A stretch of 64,000 nt of DNA from Fulvimarina manganoxydans (GCF_900176465.1 NZ_FWXR01000002.1:186001-250000), one strand, 5' to 3'. Shown: positions 47,346-56,872, counted from the first letter of the stretch. Translations and numbers: made by a program. The notes: generated from the letters alone by a model not told the origin.

Positions 47346-48059
47346 ATGAAACGCCTCAATATTCTTGCCGCGTCCCTGACTCTTTCCGCCGCCGCTTTCG
47401 CGGCGAATGGCGCCTTGGCCAACTGCGCCGACGAACTCGCCCAGCTCAAGAGCGAAGTCGGATCGATGGCCAATGCGGGAAGCGCTGCAAGCGGAGCGCA
47501 GGCATCGGGCTCGTCGAACTCGATGGCTTCGGGTAGCTCGACCGGTGACAGCAACGCAAATTCGACCATGAGCGCCGATTCGTCGGCGAGCGGCAGCTCC
47601 GCTTCGTCGTCGAATTCCGCTGACGGCGGCCAGAAGATGGCCGCTGACAAGACGCCAGGCGATATGGATCAGGAGGCGGTGACGAAGAACGATCCGACCT
47701 TTACGGCGGCCGGCAGCAACGAAGGCCAGAGCGATCGCCCCGACTCGACCGGTGCGCTGAGCGGCATTGCGCCGACGGCAGCGCTGACGGACGAGGCGAG
47801 CGGCAATGACGATGCTTCTGAACAGGCCGCGGCGTCCTCGTCTTCAACCAGCGGCCAGTCATCCGGCAATGGTTCGGACGACCAGATGACGACGTCGTCG
47901 ACGGACGGCTCATCCTCCATGTCCGCGCCAGAAGGTTCGAGCATGAGCGGCGACCAGACCATGGTGACTAGCCATATCGCGGCGGCGCAAATGGCGCTCG
48001 ACAGCGGCAATGAGGACGCCTGCATGGCAGCCGTCGAACAGGCGCGCCAGTCGATGTGA
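47346..48059 (+). CDS. exported Ser/Ala/Gly-rich low-complexity protein
   Basis: 237-residue protein with signal peptide MKRLNILAASLTLSAAAFAA ending near residue 25. The mature N-terminus (NCADELAQLKSEV) and the C-terminal helix (HIAAAQMALDSGNEDACMAAVEQARQSM) look structured, each with one cysteine, while the middle 170 residues are a Ser/Ala/Gly/Asp/Met-rich disordered spacer. GGGAGG lies 9 nt upstream. Function unknown; composition resembles the linkers of the PRC-barrel exoproteins at 6751 and 12635. Confidence 0.78.
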   Translation: MKRLNILAASLTLSAAAFAANGALANCADELAQLKSEVGSMANAGSAASGAQASGSSNSMASGSSTGDSNANSTMSADSSASGSSASSSNSADGGQKMAADKTPGDMDQEAVTKNDPTFTAAGSNEGQSDRPDSTGALSGIAPTAALTDEASGNDDASEQAAASSSSTSGQSSGNGSDDQMTTSSTDGSSSMSAPEGSSMSGDQTMVTSHIAAAQMALDSGNEDACMAAVEQARQSM

Positions 48060-48133
48060 CTGTTCCGCCGATCTGCCGATTGGCGCCGATATCGCCGACC
48101 GGGATGCCGGTGTGGCGAGCGAAAGACCGATGT

Positions 48134-48158
48134 AAAGGGGCCCGCGTGGCCCCTTTTT
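48134..48158 (+). terminator. rho-independent terminator of the Ser-rich protein gene
   Basis: Stem AAAGGGGCC/GGCCCCTTT, 5-nt loop, five T, 75 nt past the stop. The remainder of the 435-base gap 48060-48494 shows nothing else. Confidence 0.85.
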
Positions 48159-48494
48159 CGTCTTGGAAACGATGTCCGCCGATCGGGGGAAGACAGGCTG
48201 ACGATGCGACCTCTTATCCGAGGCAATCACCTCTTCGTGGCTTGGTTGCGGGCGTCGGCTGCTTGGGCCTTGGCGTTGAAGCGCGGGGCCCTATCCTCGC
48301 CGGTCCATGCCCGAACCCGGCCGATCTTTTCCAGAGGGCGACCGGGTCCGTTCGCGCTGACAACGGTGATCCTCTGAACGCACCGCTTTGAAAAGGTCGT
48401 TGGCAGCCCGAGGGGCGTTTGAGCAAATGATCGGACGAGAATTGATCCGTTGGGTCGATTCCCGTCCGGCAGTATTAGACGGAGAGAAGACCCA

Positions 48495-48935
48495 ATGCGC
48501 TATCTGCACACGATGGTCCGCGTCAGCGACCTGGATCAATCGCTGGATTTTTATTGCAATAAGCTCGGCCTCGTCGAGACCCGGCGGATGGAGAACGAAA
48601 AAGGGCGCTTCACCCTCGTCTTTCTCGCCGCGCCCGACGATGCTCCCACAGCCAAGGAGACCAAGGCGCCGCTGATGGAGCTGACCTATAACTGGGATCC
48701 GGAGACCTATACCGGCGGGCGCAATTTCGGCCATCTCGCCTTCGAAGTGGACGACATTTATGCCACCTGCCAAAAGTTGATGGATGCAGGCGTCACGATC
48801 AACCGGCCGCCGCGCGATGGTCACATGGCCTTTGTGAAGTCGCCGGACGGAATTTCTTTCGAACTGTTGCAGAAGGGTTCCTCAAAGGAAGCAGCCGAGC
48901 CCTGGGCCTCGATGGAAAACACCGGCAGCTGGTAA
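48495..48935 (+). CDS. gloA: lactoylglutathione lyase (glyoxalase I)
   Basis: 146-residue glyoxalase I, which isomerises the methylglyoxal-glutathione adduct to S-lactoylglutathione. Metal ligands are visible as His5 ([10 protein letters not shown]), Glu near 57 (MELTYNWD), His near 77 ([10 protein letters not shown]) and Glu near 120 (ISFELLQ). The loop [15 protein letters not shown] is typical of the Ni-dependent bacterial type. GGAGAGAAG precedes the ATG. Confidence 0.95.
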   Translation: MRYLHTMVRVSDLDQSLDFYCNKLGLVETRRMENEKGRFTLVFLAAPDDAPTAKETKAPLMELTYNWDPETYTGGRNFGHLAFEVDDIYATCQKLMDAGVTINRPPRDGHMAFVKSPDGISFELLQKGSSKEAAEPWASMENTGSW

Positions 48936-49008
48936 GCTTCTGAAAAGCTTTCTGTGTTGGGTGCATCACGACAAAGCCGCAATCGCGCCATAGGCGCGTC
49001 CTGAAAGA

Positions 49009-49047
49009 ATGTCGCAGGTCATGCACCGATGAGGCGGCCTGCGACAT
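49009..49047 (+). terminator. hairpin after gloA
   Basis: 12-bp stem ATGTCGCAGGTC/GGCCTGCGACAT with one G-U pair and a 15-nt loop, 74 nt after the stop, followed by CGTTTG. It lies in the 369-base gap 48936-49304, which otherwise shows nothing. Confidence 0.45.
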
Positions 49048-49304
49048 CGTTTGACTCCGGTTCCGACCCGAGTCTTCACTGAGTTGATCGGGATCGAGTG
49101 CCTGGATTTGTTGGCCAAGGGGACGGCCGATCGGTCCGAAAGGGCAGGGACGACAGGCTCGCGCGAGCGTTGGTCGGTCATTCTGCCCGAGGCGTCGAAG
49201 GGGTCTTAGGCCAGCTGCCGAGGCGATCGTCCTGACGATGGTTCGCCGGGTATGCCAGGCGAGGAAGACGACAGGCGGGACCTGCCGTGGAAGAGGGATC
49301 GAAC

Positions 49305-50411
49305 GTGACGATCGAAGACGTTGCCGGATTGCCGGCACGCGAGAGGAGCCTCGGTCTCCGCTCCGAGACCGCCCGCAAGCCCTTCAGAACCGGCTTGGCC
49401 GCATCGCTGCGCGGGCTTCGAGCGGCGCCGCTGGCCGCCGCCAGTCTCCTGCCGCTCCTTGCCGGATGCATGTCCAGCATGAGCGACGTTACGGCTTTCG
49501 GTTTCGCTCCGTCAGGATCTGTTTCCGCCAATGCCGCGCCGCTCGACGTCTCCAATGCGCCGGAAGTGGACGTTTCTCGCCTGGGCGACATTGGGGCAGA
49601 CAGTCAGAGTGAAAAGACCATCCCGGCGGTTTCGGAGGAAGAGGTTCGCGAAGTCGCCCGCGCCGCCGAGGAGGGAAATGCGCAGGCCGGCGGCCAAGGC
49701 GCGCGTCCCCTTATCGATGCGTCCGCCCGCCGTGAAGGACTTGCGGCCTATGCCGGCGGCTCCGTGGGCGAGGGGGGCTCGGCCTCCGGCGCGACCGGAT
49801 CGGGCGGCTCGCTCTTTGCCTCGCTTTTCGCCCGTCAGGAAGCCCGCACCCCGATCGCCAACGGCGAGAAGGGCAAGGGGCGCCGTGTCATTCTGCGTCA
49901 TGACGGCGCGCCGCAATCGGCGGGCGGAGATGCGCTGCCGGGCGTCGATCCCCGTTCGCTCTTCGAGATCGGCCAACGCAATTCGGCCAATGAAGAGGAC
50001 GCCATCGAGGATGCTTCCTATCAGATGGCCTCGCTCGGCGGCGGTTTTGCCCGCATGAGCCCCAATGGCCTCAGGGTCGCGCGCGAGGATGTGCGCACCG
50101 ACTGCTTCCCGCGCGAACTCGTCGGCATGATCCGCGCGATCGAATCGCGCTTCGGCCAGAAGGTCGTCGTAACCTCCGGCTATCGCAGCCCCGAGCACAA
50201 TCGCCGTGTGCGCGGCGCCAAGCGCTCCCAGCATATGGCCTGCAAGGCCGCCGATATCGTCATTCCGAATGTGGACAATCTGAAGGTCGCGGCCTTTGTC
50301 CGGGCCCTGCCGGGACGCGGCGGCGTCGGCACCTACTGCCACACCGAGGCGATCCACGTCGATGTCGGCCCGAAACGCGACTGGAACTGGCGCTGCCGTC
50401 GGCGCCGCTAA
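49305..50411 (+). CDS. M15-family peptidase lipoprotein (YcbK/DUF882-like)
   Basis: 368-residue protein. An N-terminal basic region leads to a lipoprotein signal LLPLLAGC near residue 50. A long low-complexity Ala/Gly/Ser region follows, and the C-terminal 130 residues form a peptidase M15/YcbK domain: VVVTSGYRSPEHNRRV, the zinc-ligand region SQHMACKAADI, and TYCHTEAIHVDVG. Relatives cut or bind peptidoglycan stem peptides. GTG 49305 with GAGGG upstream was chosen over GTG 49287. The signal lies unusually far from the start, so the true N-terminus may be further in. Confidence 0.82.
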   Translation: MTIEDVAGLPARERSLGLRSETARKPFRTGLAASLRGLRAAPLAAASLLPLLAGCMSSMSDVTAFGFAPSGSVSANAAPLDVSNAPEVDVSRLGDIGADSQSEKTIPAVSEEEVREVARAAEEGNAQAGGQGARPLIDASARREGLAAYAGGSVGEGGSASGATGSGGSLFASLFARQEARTPIANGEKGKGRRVILRHDGAPQSAGGDALPGVDPRSLFEIGQRNSANEEDAIEDASYQMASLGGGFARMSPNGLRVAREDVRTDCFPRELVGMIRAIESRFGQKVVVTSGYRSPEHNRRVRGAKRSQHMACKAADIVIPNVDNLKVAAFVRALPGRGGVGTYCHTEAIHVDVGPKRDWNWRCRRRR

Positions 50412-50567
50412 GCCGGTGCCGGACACCGATCTTTGCCGTTCGAGGAGATGCCGTCACGTTTTGGCATCAGGCAAAGAGAGGGTGAATTCCCTGCGACATT
50501 TTTATGTCGCGAACTTCCTCGGAATGGGTTGCGTCTCCCCGCGACTCACCGTATGTGTCCCCTCGCT

Positions 50568-50643
50568 GCGCCCATCGTCTAGCGGTCTAGGACGCCGCCC
50601 TTTCACGGCGGAAACACGGGTTCGAGTCCCGTTGGGCGTACCA
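50568..50643 (+). tRNA. tRNA-Glu (TTC)
   Basis: 76-nt tRNA with encoded CCA. Acceptor GCGCCCA pairs with TGGGCGT (first pair G-U); anticodon loop within GCCGCCCTTTCACGGCGG gives TTC; T arm ACGGG-TTCGAGT-CCCGT. Confidence 0.95.
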
Positions 50644-50990
50644 CCATTTTCCTCGATGACGAGGCTGGTGGTACCGATCGTTCAGGTTCGATCTTTGGGT
50701 CGAGCGAGCGATTTTCTTCTCGCTTTTCGATATGTGCGCGGCCTCGTCTCAGCGAGATGCCGACGGGGCGACTGATTGCGAAGCTGACAGCTTCGTCTGT
50801 CTCGGCCACCGTGCCGAGAATCCGGAAGCATATCAAAACGTTGACCTCGCCGGCCCCTGGATTCTCGCGACGTAGCTCTACAAGGTTCACACATCCTGCG
50901 AAGAGTTGTATCGCAGGGGATTGCAATCGACTACGGTCGTGACAATGCCCTCGGCGACTTGTCTCAGAAGTCGGCAGCAAGCGCCGACGA

Positions 50991-51138
50991 CTTCTCCCCC
51001 ACGGGGGGAAGGTGCCCGAAGGGCGGATGAGGTGGATTTTCTCTTCGATATCAAGGTTTTCGCCGATCGGCATCTCTCCTATAGAAGCCGTGGCCTAACC
51101 CTCATCGCCCGCCGGCACTTCTCCCCCTGGGGGAGAAG
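50991..51138. repeat. RIME-like rhizobial intergenic element
   Basis: Two diverged inverted copies of a module, 50991-51032 and 51099-51138, each made of a hairpin (CTTCTCCCCCTGGGGGAGAAG type) plus a GTGCC..GGGCGGATGAGG-type arm, separated by about 66 bp. This resembles the intergenic mosaic repeats of rhizobial genomes. It lies in a 769-base gap (50644-51412) without any gene I can support. Confidence 0.6.
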
Positions 51139-51412
51139 CCGAAGCGTCCATGCCGGGCTCTCTTAATCGTCAGCGAGAAAATGTGTGAATGTCGTAGCGA
51201 CGATGCCCGGGCGTGACGAGCGCGACGAAGGCGCCGCCAGGCATTGCGATGTGCCGAGCACTTCATTTTTACAGACTGAGGAGACGGTCGTGCTCCTTGC
51301 TGTCAGCCGACGACATTCACCTATCTTCCCACATGCCTTGAGTAGGACGCCAGAAAATCGATCGTCTGCTAGCGTCTGACCCTCCCAGGTGCCGAGACGC
51401 GTCAGGGGTCCC

Positions 51413-52318
51413 TCACGCCGCTTCGCGCTTCGTCGCCGCGCCTTCTTTCAGCTGGCGGGCGATCTCGCTCCAAGCCTTGGCTTCGCCATCCCGCATTCTG
51501 CCTGAGCGCTTTTCGAGGGCGTCGAAGAGGGCGAGTGTGATCTCCTGTTGGAGGGCCGGCGCATCCTTGACGAGGCAATAGATCATCACGTGGAACTGCA
51601 ATTTGCCGATCTCGCTGGTTCCCACCGTGACCGAGCTTTGCGGGCCGGCGATCTCCGTCCCGGCCTTGCGGGCCACAAATTGGTGGAAGCGGGCCGCAAG
51701 TTCGCGGTCGGCGGATAGAACGCGCTCGGCCGTCTGCGTGACGAGCCGCGCGGTCTCGCTGGCGGGCACCGGCGCTTCCATGGTCAGCGTAAAGCGATGG
51801 GGCGCGAAATGGCGCGGCTGGGGCTCGACGCGGACGGGGCCGGCCAGAAGCATCGAATTCGGTAGCATGACGGTCCGGGCGGTGCCCATCGCGCCCTCTT
51901 CTCGCGGCGACAATTCCATGATCGTCGTCGAGAACAGTCCATGATCGATCACCTCGCCGCGAATGCCATAGAGCTCGATCCGATCCCCCACCTTGAAAAG
52001 GTGGCCGCCGAAGCGCAGCACCGAACCGGAGACGCAGAGGATGAGTTCCTTGGTCGCGACGACCAGGGCGACGAGAACCGCCGTCAACGAGAAGAGGGCG
52101 TTCTGGATTTCCGAAAGCCAGATGACGAGGAGGGCAAGCGCGAGCAGCGCATTGGTTACCGCGCGCACGGTGAAGCGTCGCTTGCGCATGATGAGCGGAT
52201 CGCCGCTTCGCCGCGCCAAGGCTTCTCCGACGAGACGCAGGGCGAAGCAGAATGCCGCAACGCCGAGCGACCAGCCAATATTGTCCGCAATGGCGGAGGG
52301 AATGAAGAAGCCAGACAT
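51413..52318 (-). CDS. small MscS-family mechanosensitive channel
   Basis: 301-residue membrane protein with about four helices in the first 110 residues and an MscS-type beta domain: FGGHLFKVGDRIELYGIRGEVIDHGLFSTTIM, then VMLPNSMLLAGPVRV. The C-terminal part is a cytoplasmic domain with a basic end (KEGAATKREAA). The pore helix is less Gly/Ala-rich than in MscS itself (LTAVLVALVVATKELI), so gating may differ. Distinct from the channel at 8049-9188. Confidence 0.85.
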   Translation of the reverse strand: MSGFFIPSAIADNIGWSLGVAAFCFALRLVGEALARRSGDPLIMRKRRFTVRAVTNALLALALLVIWLSEIQNALFSLTAVLVALVVATKELILCVSGSVLRFGGHLFKVGDRIELYGIRGEVIDHGLFSTTIMELSPREEGAMGTARTVMLPNSMLLAGPVRVEPQPRHFAPHRFTLTMEAPVPASETARLVTQTAERVLSADRELAARFHQFVARKAGTEIAGPQSSVTVGTSEIGKLQFHVMIYCLVKDAPALQQEITLALFDALEKRSGRMRDGEAKAWSEIARQLKEGAATKREAA

Positions 52319-52570
52319 CCAACCCTCGAAAAATCGTCTCGTCGAACGCCAAAGCCCATCCGAGCCATCGAGGACGGTCGGAGGCAGGAGATGTGCGTTC
52401 GATTGCTGTTCGCTGAAAACCTTGCGCCTTGGTCGTTAAGCGGTCCTTACCCAACTGTGACGATTTCAGGGTATTCGCATGGGCGCTTGATGGCGTCGGC
52501 GACGGTTGTCCGAGATGTCGAACAGGTGTCTCGATCGCGGCGTGCGGCAGGGAGTCGAGAGCAAAAGAAA

Positions 52571-52600
52571 GGCCGGATGCGATCCCTGTCGCATCCGGCC
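52571..52600 (-). terminator. rho-independent terminator of the TRAP transporter operon
   Basis: Perfect 12-bp stem GGCCGGATGCGA/TCGCATCCGGCC with a 6-nt loop; on the minus strand it is followed by TTTCTTTTGC. About 72 nt past the dctM stop; the rest of the 353-base gap 52319-52671 is empty. Confidence 0.85.
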
Positions 52601-52671
52601 TCGTGGCATTGTTGGGATTGGTTCGTCACGTCTCGAAACCCGAGCCGCGAGAAGGGGTCAGCCGCGTCCGA

Positions 52672-54624
52672 TCAGTTGAACGAAGGCGGTTGGGACAGAT
52701 CGATGGCGGGCGCCGAGGAACTGCCATTCGGCTCGTTCGCGCCGGACGTCGGAGCCGAGGTATCCGATCCTGTTCCGGACGCAGGGTTTGCTCCTGTAGC
52801 GGGTGCATTCGCGTCCGGGCCGCCGAGCTGGAGCGGCGGCAGGCCGAGGCTCGGCTGAGCGGCGCCGCCGGCGGGCGCCGAGCCGGTTCCCGGCGCGGGG
52901 GCTGGCAGTCCAAGGGGCGGCAGGCCGAGCGGATTGTTCTGGCCGGACGGTGAGGCTCCGGTGCCGCCAGGAGCCCCGAGCGGGGGGAGGCCGAAACCGT
53001 TGCCGCCGCCGATCGAGGGCAGCTGGATCTGGATATTGGCGGGCTCCGCCGGAGCCTGCTCGCCCTTGTAGCGCATCACCATGCCCGGGAACATGATAGT
53101 GAGAGCGACCATCACCAGCTGGATGCAGAGGAAAGGGATCGCGCCCCAATAGATCTGGCCTGTGGTGACGGGCTCCATCCGCTTGCCGGTGATGCGGTCG
53201 AGATAAGGCACCTTGGCCGCGACCGAGCGCAAATAGAACAGCGCGAAGCCGAAGGGCGGATGCATGAAGCTCGTCTGCATATTGATGCCGAGAAGGACGC
53301 CGAACCAGATGAGGTCGATGCCGAGATTCTCGGCCGCCGGCGCCAGCAGCGGAACGATGATGAAGGCGAGCTCGAAGAAGTCGAGGAAAAAGGCGAGGAA
53401 GAAGACGAGGATATTGACGACGATCAGGAAGCCGGTTTCGCCGCCGGGCACCGCCGTCAGAAGCTCTTCCACCCAGATATGGCCGTTGACGCCATAGAAG
53501 GTCAGCGAGAAGACACGCGCGCCGATGAGGATGAAGAGCACGAAGGCCGAGAGCTTGGCCGTCGATTCCATCGCCTGGGTCATCAGGTCGATATTCAGCT
53601 TGCGCTTGCCGAAAGCGAGAATGAGCGCGCCCACGGCGCCCATCGCGCCGCCTTCCGTCGGTGTCGCGACGCCAAGGAAGATCGTGCCGAGAACGAGGAA
53701 GATCAGCGCCAGCGGCGGGATCATGACGATGATCACCTGCTGGGCGAGATAGGACATGATCGTCAGCTTGAAGGCCTTGTTGATGACCGCCGCGCTGTAG
53801 ATGAGAAGAACGCCGATCACCGCGCCCCAGATCACCGCACCCTGATGGACCTCCGGCTCCAGATAGATCGAGGCGACCCAGGAGACGGCGATGGTCAGCA
53901 CGAGTGCAACAATTAGCGAGGTTACGCCGCCGCCGAGCGTGCGGGCTTCGGGCGGAAGCGCCGGTGCCGACTTGGCGTTGAACATCGTCAGGCCGAAGAT
54001 ATAGGTGACATAGAGCCCGGTCAGGACGAGCGCCGGAACGAGCGCGCCGGAATACATGTCGCCGACGGAGCGGCCGAGCTGATCGGCGAGAACGATCAGG
54101 ACGAGGGACGGCGGCACGATCTGGGCGAGCGTTCCCGAGGCGACGATGACGCCCGAGGCGAGCCGGCGATCATAGCCGTAGCGCAGCATGATCGGCAGGG
54201 AGATAAGGCCCATGGCAATGACGGAAGCGGCGACGACGCCGGTCGTTGCGGCCAGAAGCGCGCCGACGAAAATCACCGCATAGGCAAGGCCGCCCCGCAA
54301 GGGGCCGAAGAGCTGGCCGATCGTGTCGAGAAGATCCTCGGCCATGCCGGAGCGTTCGAGGATCAGACCCATGAAGGTGAAGAAGGGAATGGCGAGCAGC
54401 GTGTCGTTCGACATGATGCCGCCGAAGAAGCGGTCGGGCAGGGCGCCGAGCAGCGGCCAGAAGAGATTGATGTCCGGCGAGAGCGGCGCGAGCTCGACGC
54501 CGATCACGAAGAACAGAAGGCCGTTCGCCGCCAGCGAGAAGGCGACCGGATAGCCGAGTAGGAGGAAGATGACCAACGAGCCGAACATGATCGGCGCGAG
54601 GTTGTGGGCGACGAATTCGATCAT
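52672..54624 (-). CDS. dctM: TRAP transporter large permease with Pro/Gly-rich C-terminal tail
   Basis: 650-residue DctM-family permease, the Na+-driven channel subunit of a TRAP importer for an organic acid or related solute. About 12-14 helices, with family segments IPFFTFMGLILERSGMAEDL, GVVAASVIAMGLISLPIML and GVATPTEGGAMGAVGAL. The last 130 residues are a Pro/Gly/Ala-rich tail with three GLPPL motifs, not part of the normal DctM fold. It overlaps dctQ by ATGA. No dctP binding-protein gene is in the operon. Confidence 0.92.
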   Translation of the reverse strand: MIEFVAHNLAPIMFGSLVIFLLLGYPVAFSLAANGLLFFVIGVELAPLSPDINLFWPLLGALPDRFFGGIMSNDTLLAIPFFTFMGLILERSGMAEDLLDTIGQLFGPLRGGLAYAVIFVGALLAATTGVVAASVIAMGLISLPIMLRYGYDRRLASGVIVASGTLAQIVPPSLVLIVLADQLGRSVGDMYSGALVPALVLTGLYVTYIFGLTMFNAKSAPALPPEARTLGGGVTSLIVALVLTIAVSWVASIYLEPEVHQGAVIWGAVIGVLLIYSAAVINKAFKLTIMSYLAQQVIIVMIPPLALIFLVLGTIFLGVATPTEGGAMGAVGALILAFGKRKLNIDLMTQAMESTAKLSAFVLFILIGARVFSLTFYGVNGHIWVEELLTAVPGGETGFLIVVNILVFFLAFFLDFFELAFIIVPLLAPAAENLGIDLIWFGVLLGINMQTSFMHPPFGFALFYLRSVAAKVPYLDRITGKRMEPVTTGQIYWGAIPFLCIQLVMVALTIMFPGMVMRYKGEQAPAEPANIQIQLPSIGGGNGFGLPPLGAPGGTGASPSGQNNPLGLPPLGLPAPAPGTGSAPAGGAAQPSLGLPPLQLGGPDANAPATGANPASGTGSDTSAPTSGANEPNGSSSAPAIDLSQPPSFN

Positions 54625-55262
54625 TTGCGTGCGCCCTCGCGCTGGGCCTGTTCTTCAGCGGTTTTGGGCGTGTCGGCGCCGCCCTGCGGCGTATCGGGCG
54701 CAAGAGCCCCGGCCTCCACGGCTTCGGCGGCATGGGTCGCCATCGGCGTCGTGTCCTCGATGCCGGCAAACAGCACGCCACCGCGCTTGATGAGTTCGGA
54801 GATCGCCTGAGCCAGAAGCAGGAGGAACCCCGCCAGAAGCAGGGCCTTGGCCGGCCAGACGATGAGGCCGCCGGCATTGGGCGAATATTCCTGCCGCTCG
54901 AAGGAGGAAATCACATAGGGCGTCAGCAGCCAGACCATCAAAAGGGTGAAGGGCAGGAGCATGAAGAGGTGGCCCAGAAAATCCACCCAGTCGCGCTGGC
55001 GCTTGGTCATCAGGTTGGAAATGATGTCGACGCGGATATGCTCGTTGCGCAAAAGCGTCCATGCGGCGCAGAGCATGAAGATCGCGCCGAAGAGATACCA
55101 TTGCAATTCGAGCCAGGCATTCGACGAGACGTCGAATATCTTGCGGATGACCGCATTGCCTGCGCTGACGAGGACCACGATCAGGACCAGCCAGGATATG
55201 CCGCGTCCGATAAAGGTGGTCACGCGGTCGATCGCGCGTGAGAGTGACAACAAACCTGCCAT
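54621..55262 (-). CDS. dctQ: TRAP transporter small permease
   Basis: 213-residue DctQ-type membrane protein with four helices: ISWLVLIVVLVSAGNAVIRKI, LQWYLFGAIFMLCAAWTLL, LLPFTLLMVWLLTPYVI and ALLLAGFLLLLAQAISEL; the segment NEHIRVDIISNLM is the family hallmark. An Ala/Pro/Glu-rich cytoplasmic tail follows. GGAG lies ahead of the ATG. Divergent from the cupin/SDR pair, which may act on the transported substrate. Confidence 0.92.
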   Translation of the reverse strand: MAGLLSLSRAIDRVTTFIGRGISWLVLIVVLVSAGNAVIRKIFDVSSNAWLELQWYLFGAIFMLCAAWTLLRNEHIRVDIISNLMTKRQRDWVDFLGHLFMLLPFTLLMVWLLTPYVISSFERQEYSPNAGGLIVWPAKALLLAGFLLLLAQAISELIKRGGVLFAGIEDTTPMATHAAEAVEAGALAPDTPQGGADTPKTAEEQAQREGARK

Positions 55263-55546
55263 GCCAGATGCTCCGGGTGAGCCCTTGTCGTTTTTATGTA
55301 TCTTTGAAGATCAGACGACGTGCCGTTTGCAACGCGCCTCGCTCGCTTGACTGTTCGGGCGCGAATTTCAGTCGCCTCATAATGATTTGGGGCGCATGCT
55401 GCAATCGTTCGGGTGGCGTATTTGCCGTCAAACAGGGGACGTGTCGACTTGCCGCCATAGAGGCAGTCGATTGGCGGCGCGTTGCGGGCCATGGAGCCGG
55501 GTGCTACGCCCTCGATCCATAAGAGAAAGAAAAGGGAGGAGGGACG

Positions 55547-56071
55547 ATGGCCGTCGCGAAAGACGAAAACGCGCGCATGCCCTATCAATTGGAAATGCCG
55601 CGCGACGCACTGCCCGAGATCGTCATTCCGGATGCGATCCCTGAGGATGATCGGCTCTGGGTGCCGCAGGCCGAGAACGTCTGGTTTCGGCCGCTCTGCC
55701 TCAACCGGTCGCAGGGTTACTGGATGAACCTGTTGAAGGTGCGCAAGGCCGGCGTCCTGTCGCGCCATCGCCACCCCAATACGGTCCATGGCTTCGTCCT
55801 GAAAGGCCGCTGGCGCTATCTCGAACATGACTGGGAAGCGCGCGAGGGCGGCTATGTCTTCGAACCGCCAGGGGAGACCCACACGCTGGTCGTCCCCGAG
55901 GATGTCGAGGAGATGATCACCTTCTTCCAGGTCAACGGCATCATGTATTACGTCGATCCCTGGGGAAATCATCTCGGCTATGAGGACGTCTTCACCAAGA
56001 TCGACATGTGCCGCGCACATTTCGAAAAGGTCGGGCTTGGGGCGGACTATGTCGACCACTTCATCCGCTGA
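55547..56071 (+). CDS. cupin-fold dioxygenase-like protein
   Basis: 174-residue cupin resembling 2,4'-dihydroxyacetophenone dioxygenases. Metal-ligand positions are seen in SRHRHPNTVHGFVLKG and the second cupin strand pair GYVFEPPGETHTLVV. Such enzymes cleave carbon-carbon bonds of hydroxy-ketones using Fe, but the family includes other activities. A very strong ribosome-binding site (GGGAGGAGGGA) precedes the ATG. Its end overlaps the SDR gene by 23 nt. Confidence 0.82.
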   Translation: MAVAKDENARMPYQLEMPRDALPEIVIPDAIPEDDRLWVPQAENVWFRPLCLNRSQGYWMNLLKVRKAGVLSRHRHPNTVHGFVLKGRWRYLEHDWEAREGGYVFEPPGETHTLVVPEDVEEMITFFQVNGIMYYVDPWGNHLGYEDVFTKIDMCRAHFEKVGLGADYVDHFIR

Positions 56072-56834
56072 GGCTGGCCGTTTGGCGCAAGCGGGATCGC
56101 ATGGCTTGTGGCCGGTCGGCTGTTTCGAAGGCTCGAATGTTCTCGTAACTGGCGGCGCCTCGGGGATTGGCGGCGCGCTGGCAGCGGGTTTCCTCGCGCA
56201 GGGCGCGAAAGTGACGGTGACCGCGCTGAGCGATGCCGAGCTCGAAGCGGGACAGGCGGTGATGCCGTCTGCCACCTTTCGCCGGCTCGACGTGCGGGAC
56301 GCGGAGGCCGTCACCTCGCTTCTCGGTGAATTCGATCGGCTCGATCATCTCGTCAATTGCGCCGGTGCGATCCGGCGAGGCGAAGAGCACGATCCGGCGG
56401 TCTTTCAGGCGATCGTCGACGTCAATCTGAACGGCACGATGCGGGTCTGCGCTGCCGCGCGGCCTCTCCTAGCCGAGCCGGGCGGGACGATCCTCAACAC
56501 CGCCTCGATGCTCTCCTTCTTCGGCGGCGGCCTCGTGCCGGCCTATTCGGCCTCGAAAGGCGGCGTCGTGCAGCTGACGAAGTCGCTCGCCATCGCCTAC
56601 GCCGCCGAGGGCATTCGCGTGAACGCCATCGCGCCGGGCTGGATCGAGACGCCGCTCACCAAGGCGCTGGTCGAGGACCCGGAGCGAAGCGGACCGATCG
56701 TTGCGCGCACGGCGATGAAGCGATGGGGCAAGCCGCAGGACCTCGTCGGCGCGGCCCTTTTTCTTGCGTCGCCGCTTGCGAGTTTCGTCACCGGCGTCGT
56801 GCTGCCCGTCGATGGCGGCTATCACATCACCTGA
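56049..56834 (+). CDS. short-chain dehydrogenase/reductase
   Basis: 261-residue SDR. Cofactor motif TGGASGIGG, NAG motif in LVNCAGAIRRG, and catalytic YSASKGG (Tyr and Lys) with the preceding Ser in LNTASMLSFFGG. A C-terminal VVLPVDGGYHIT is standard for classical SDRs. The start at 56049 lies inside the cupin gene. The two genes form an operon; the substrate, probably an alcohol or sugar derivative, is unknown. Confidence 0.92.
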   Translation: MSTTSSAEAGRLAQAGSHGLWPVGCFEGSNVLVTGGASGIGGALAAGFLAQGAKVTVTALSDAELEAGQAVMPSATFRRLDVRDAEAVTSLLGEFDRLDHLVNCAGAIRRGEEHDPAVFQAIVDVNLNGTMRVCAAARPLLAEPGGTILNTASMLSFFGGGLVPAYSASKGGVVQLTKSLAIAYAAEGIRVNAIAPGWIETPLTKALVEDPERSGPIVARTAMKRWGKPQDLVGAALFLASPLASFVTGVVLPVDGGYHIT

Positions 56835-56872
56835 AAGCGTGGCCCAAAAACAGGACTCCATCCCCGAGACCC

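Noticed and set aside
47346-48059. CRISPR-like or tandem DNA repeats in the Ser-rich gene
   Set aside because: Codon repetition from low-complexity protein; no regular DNA repeat unit or spacers.
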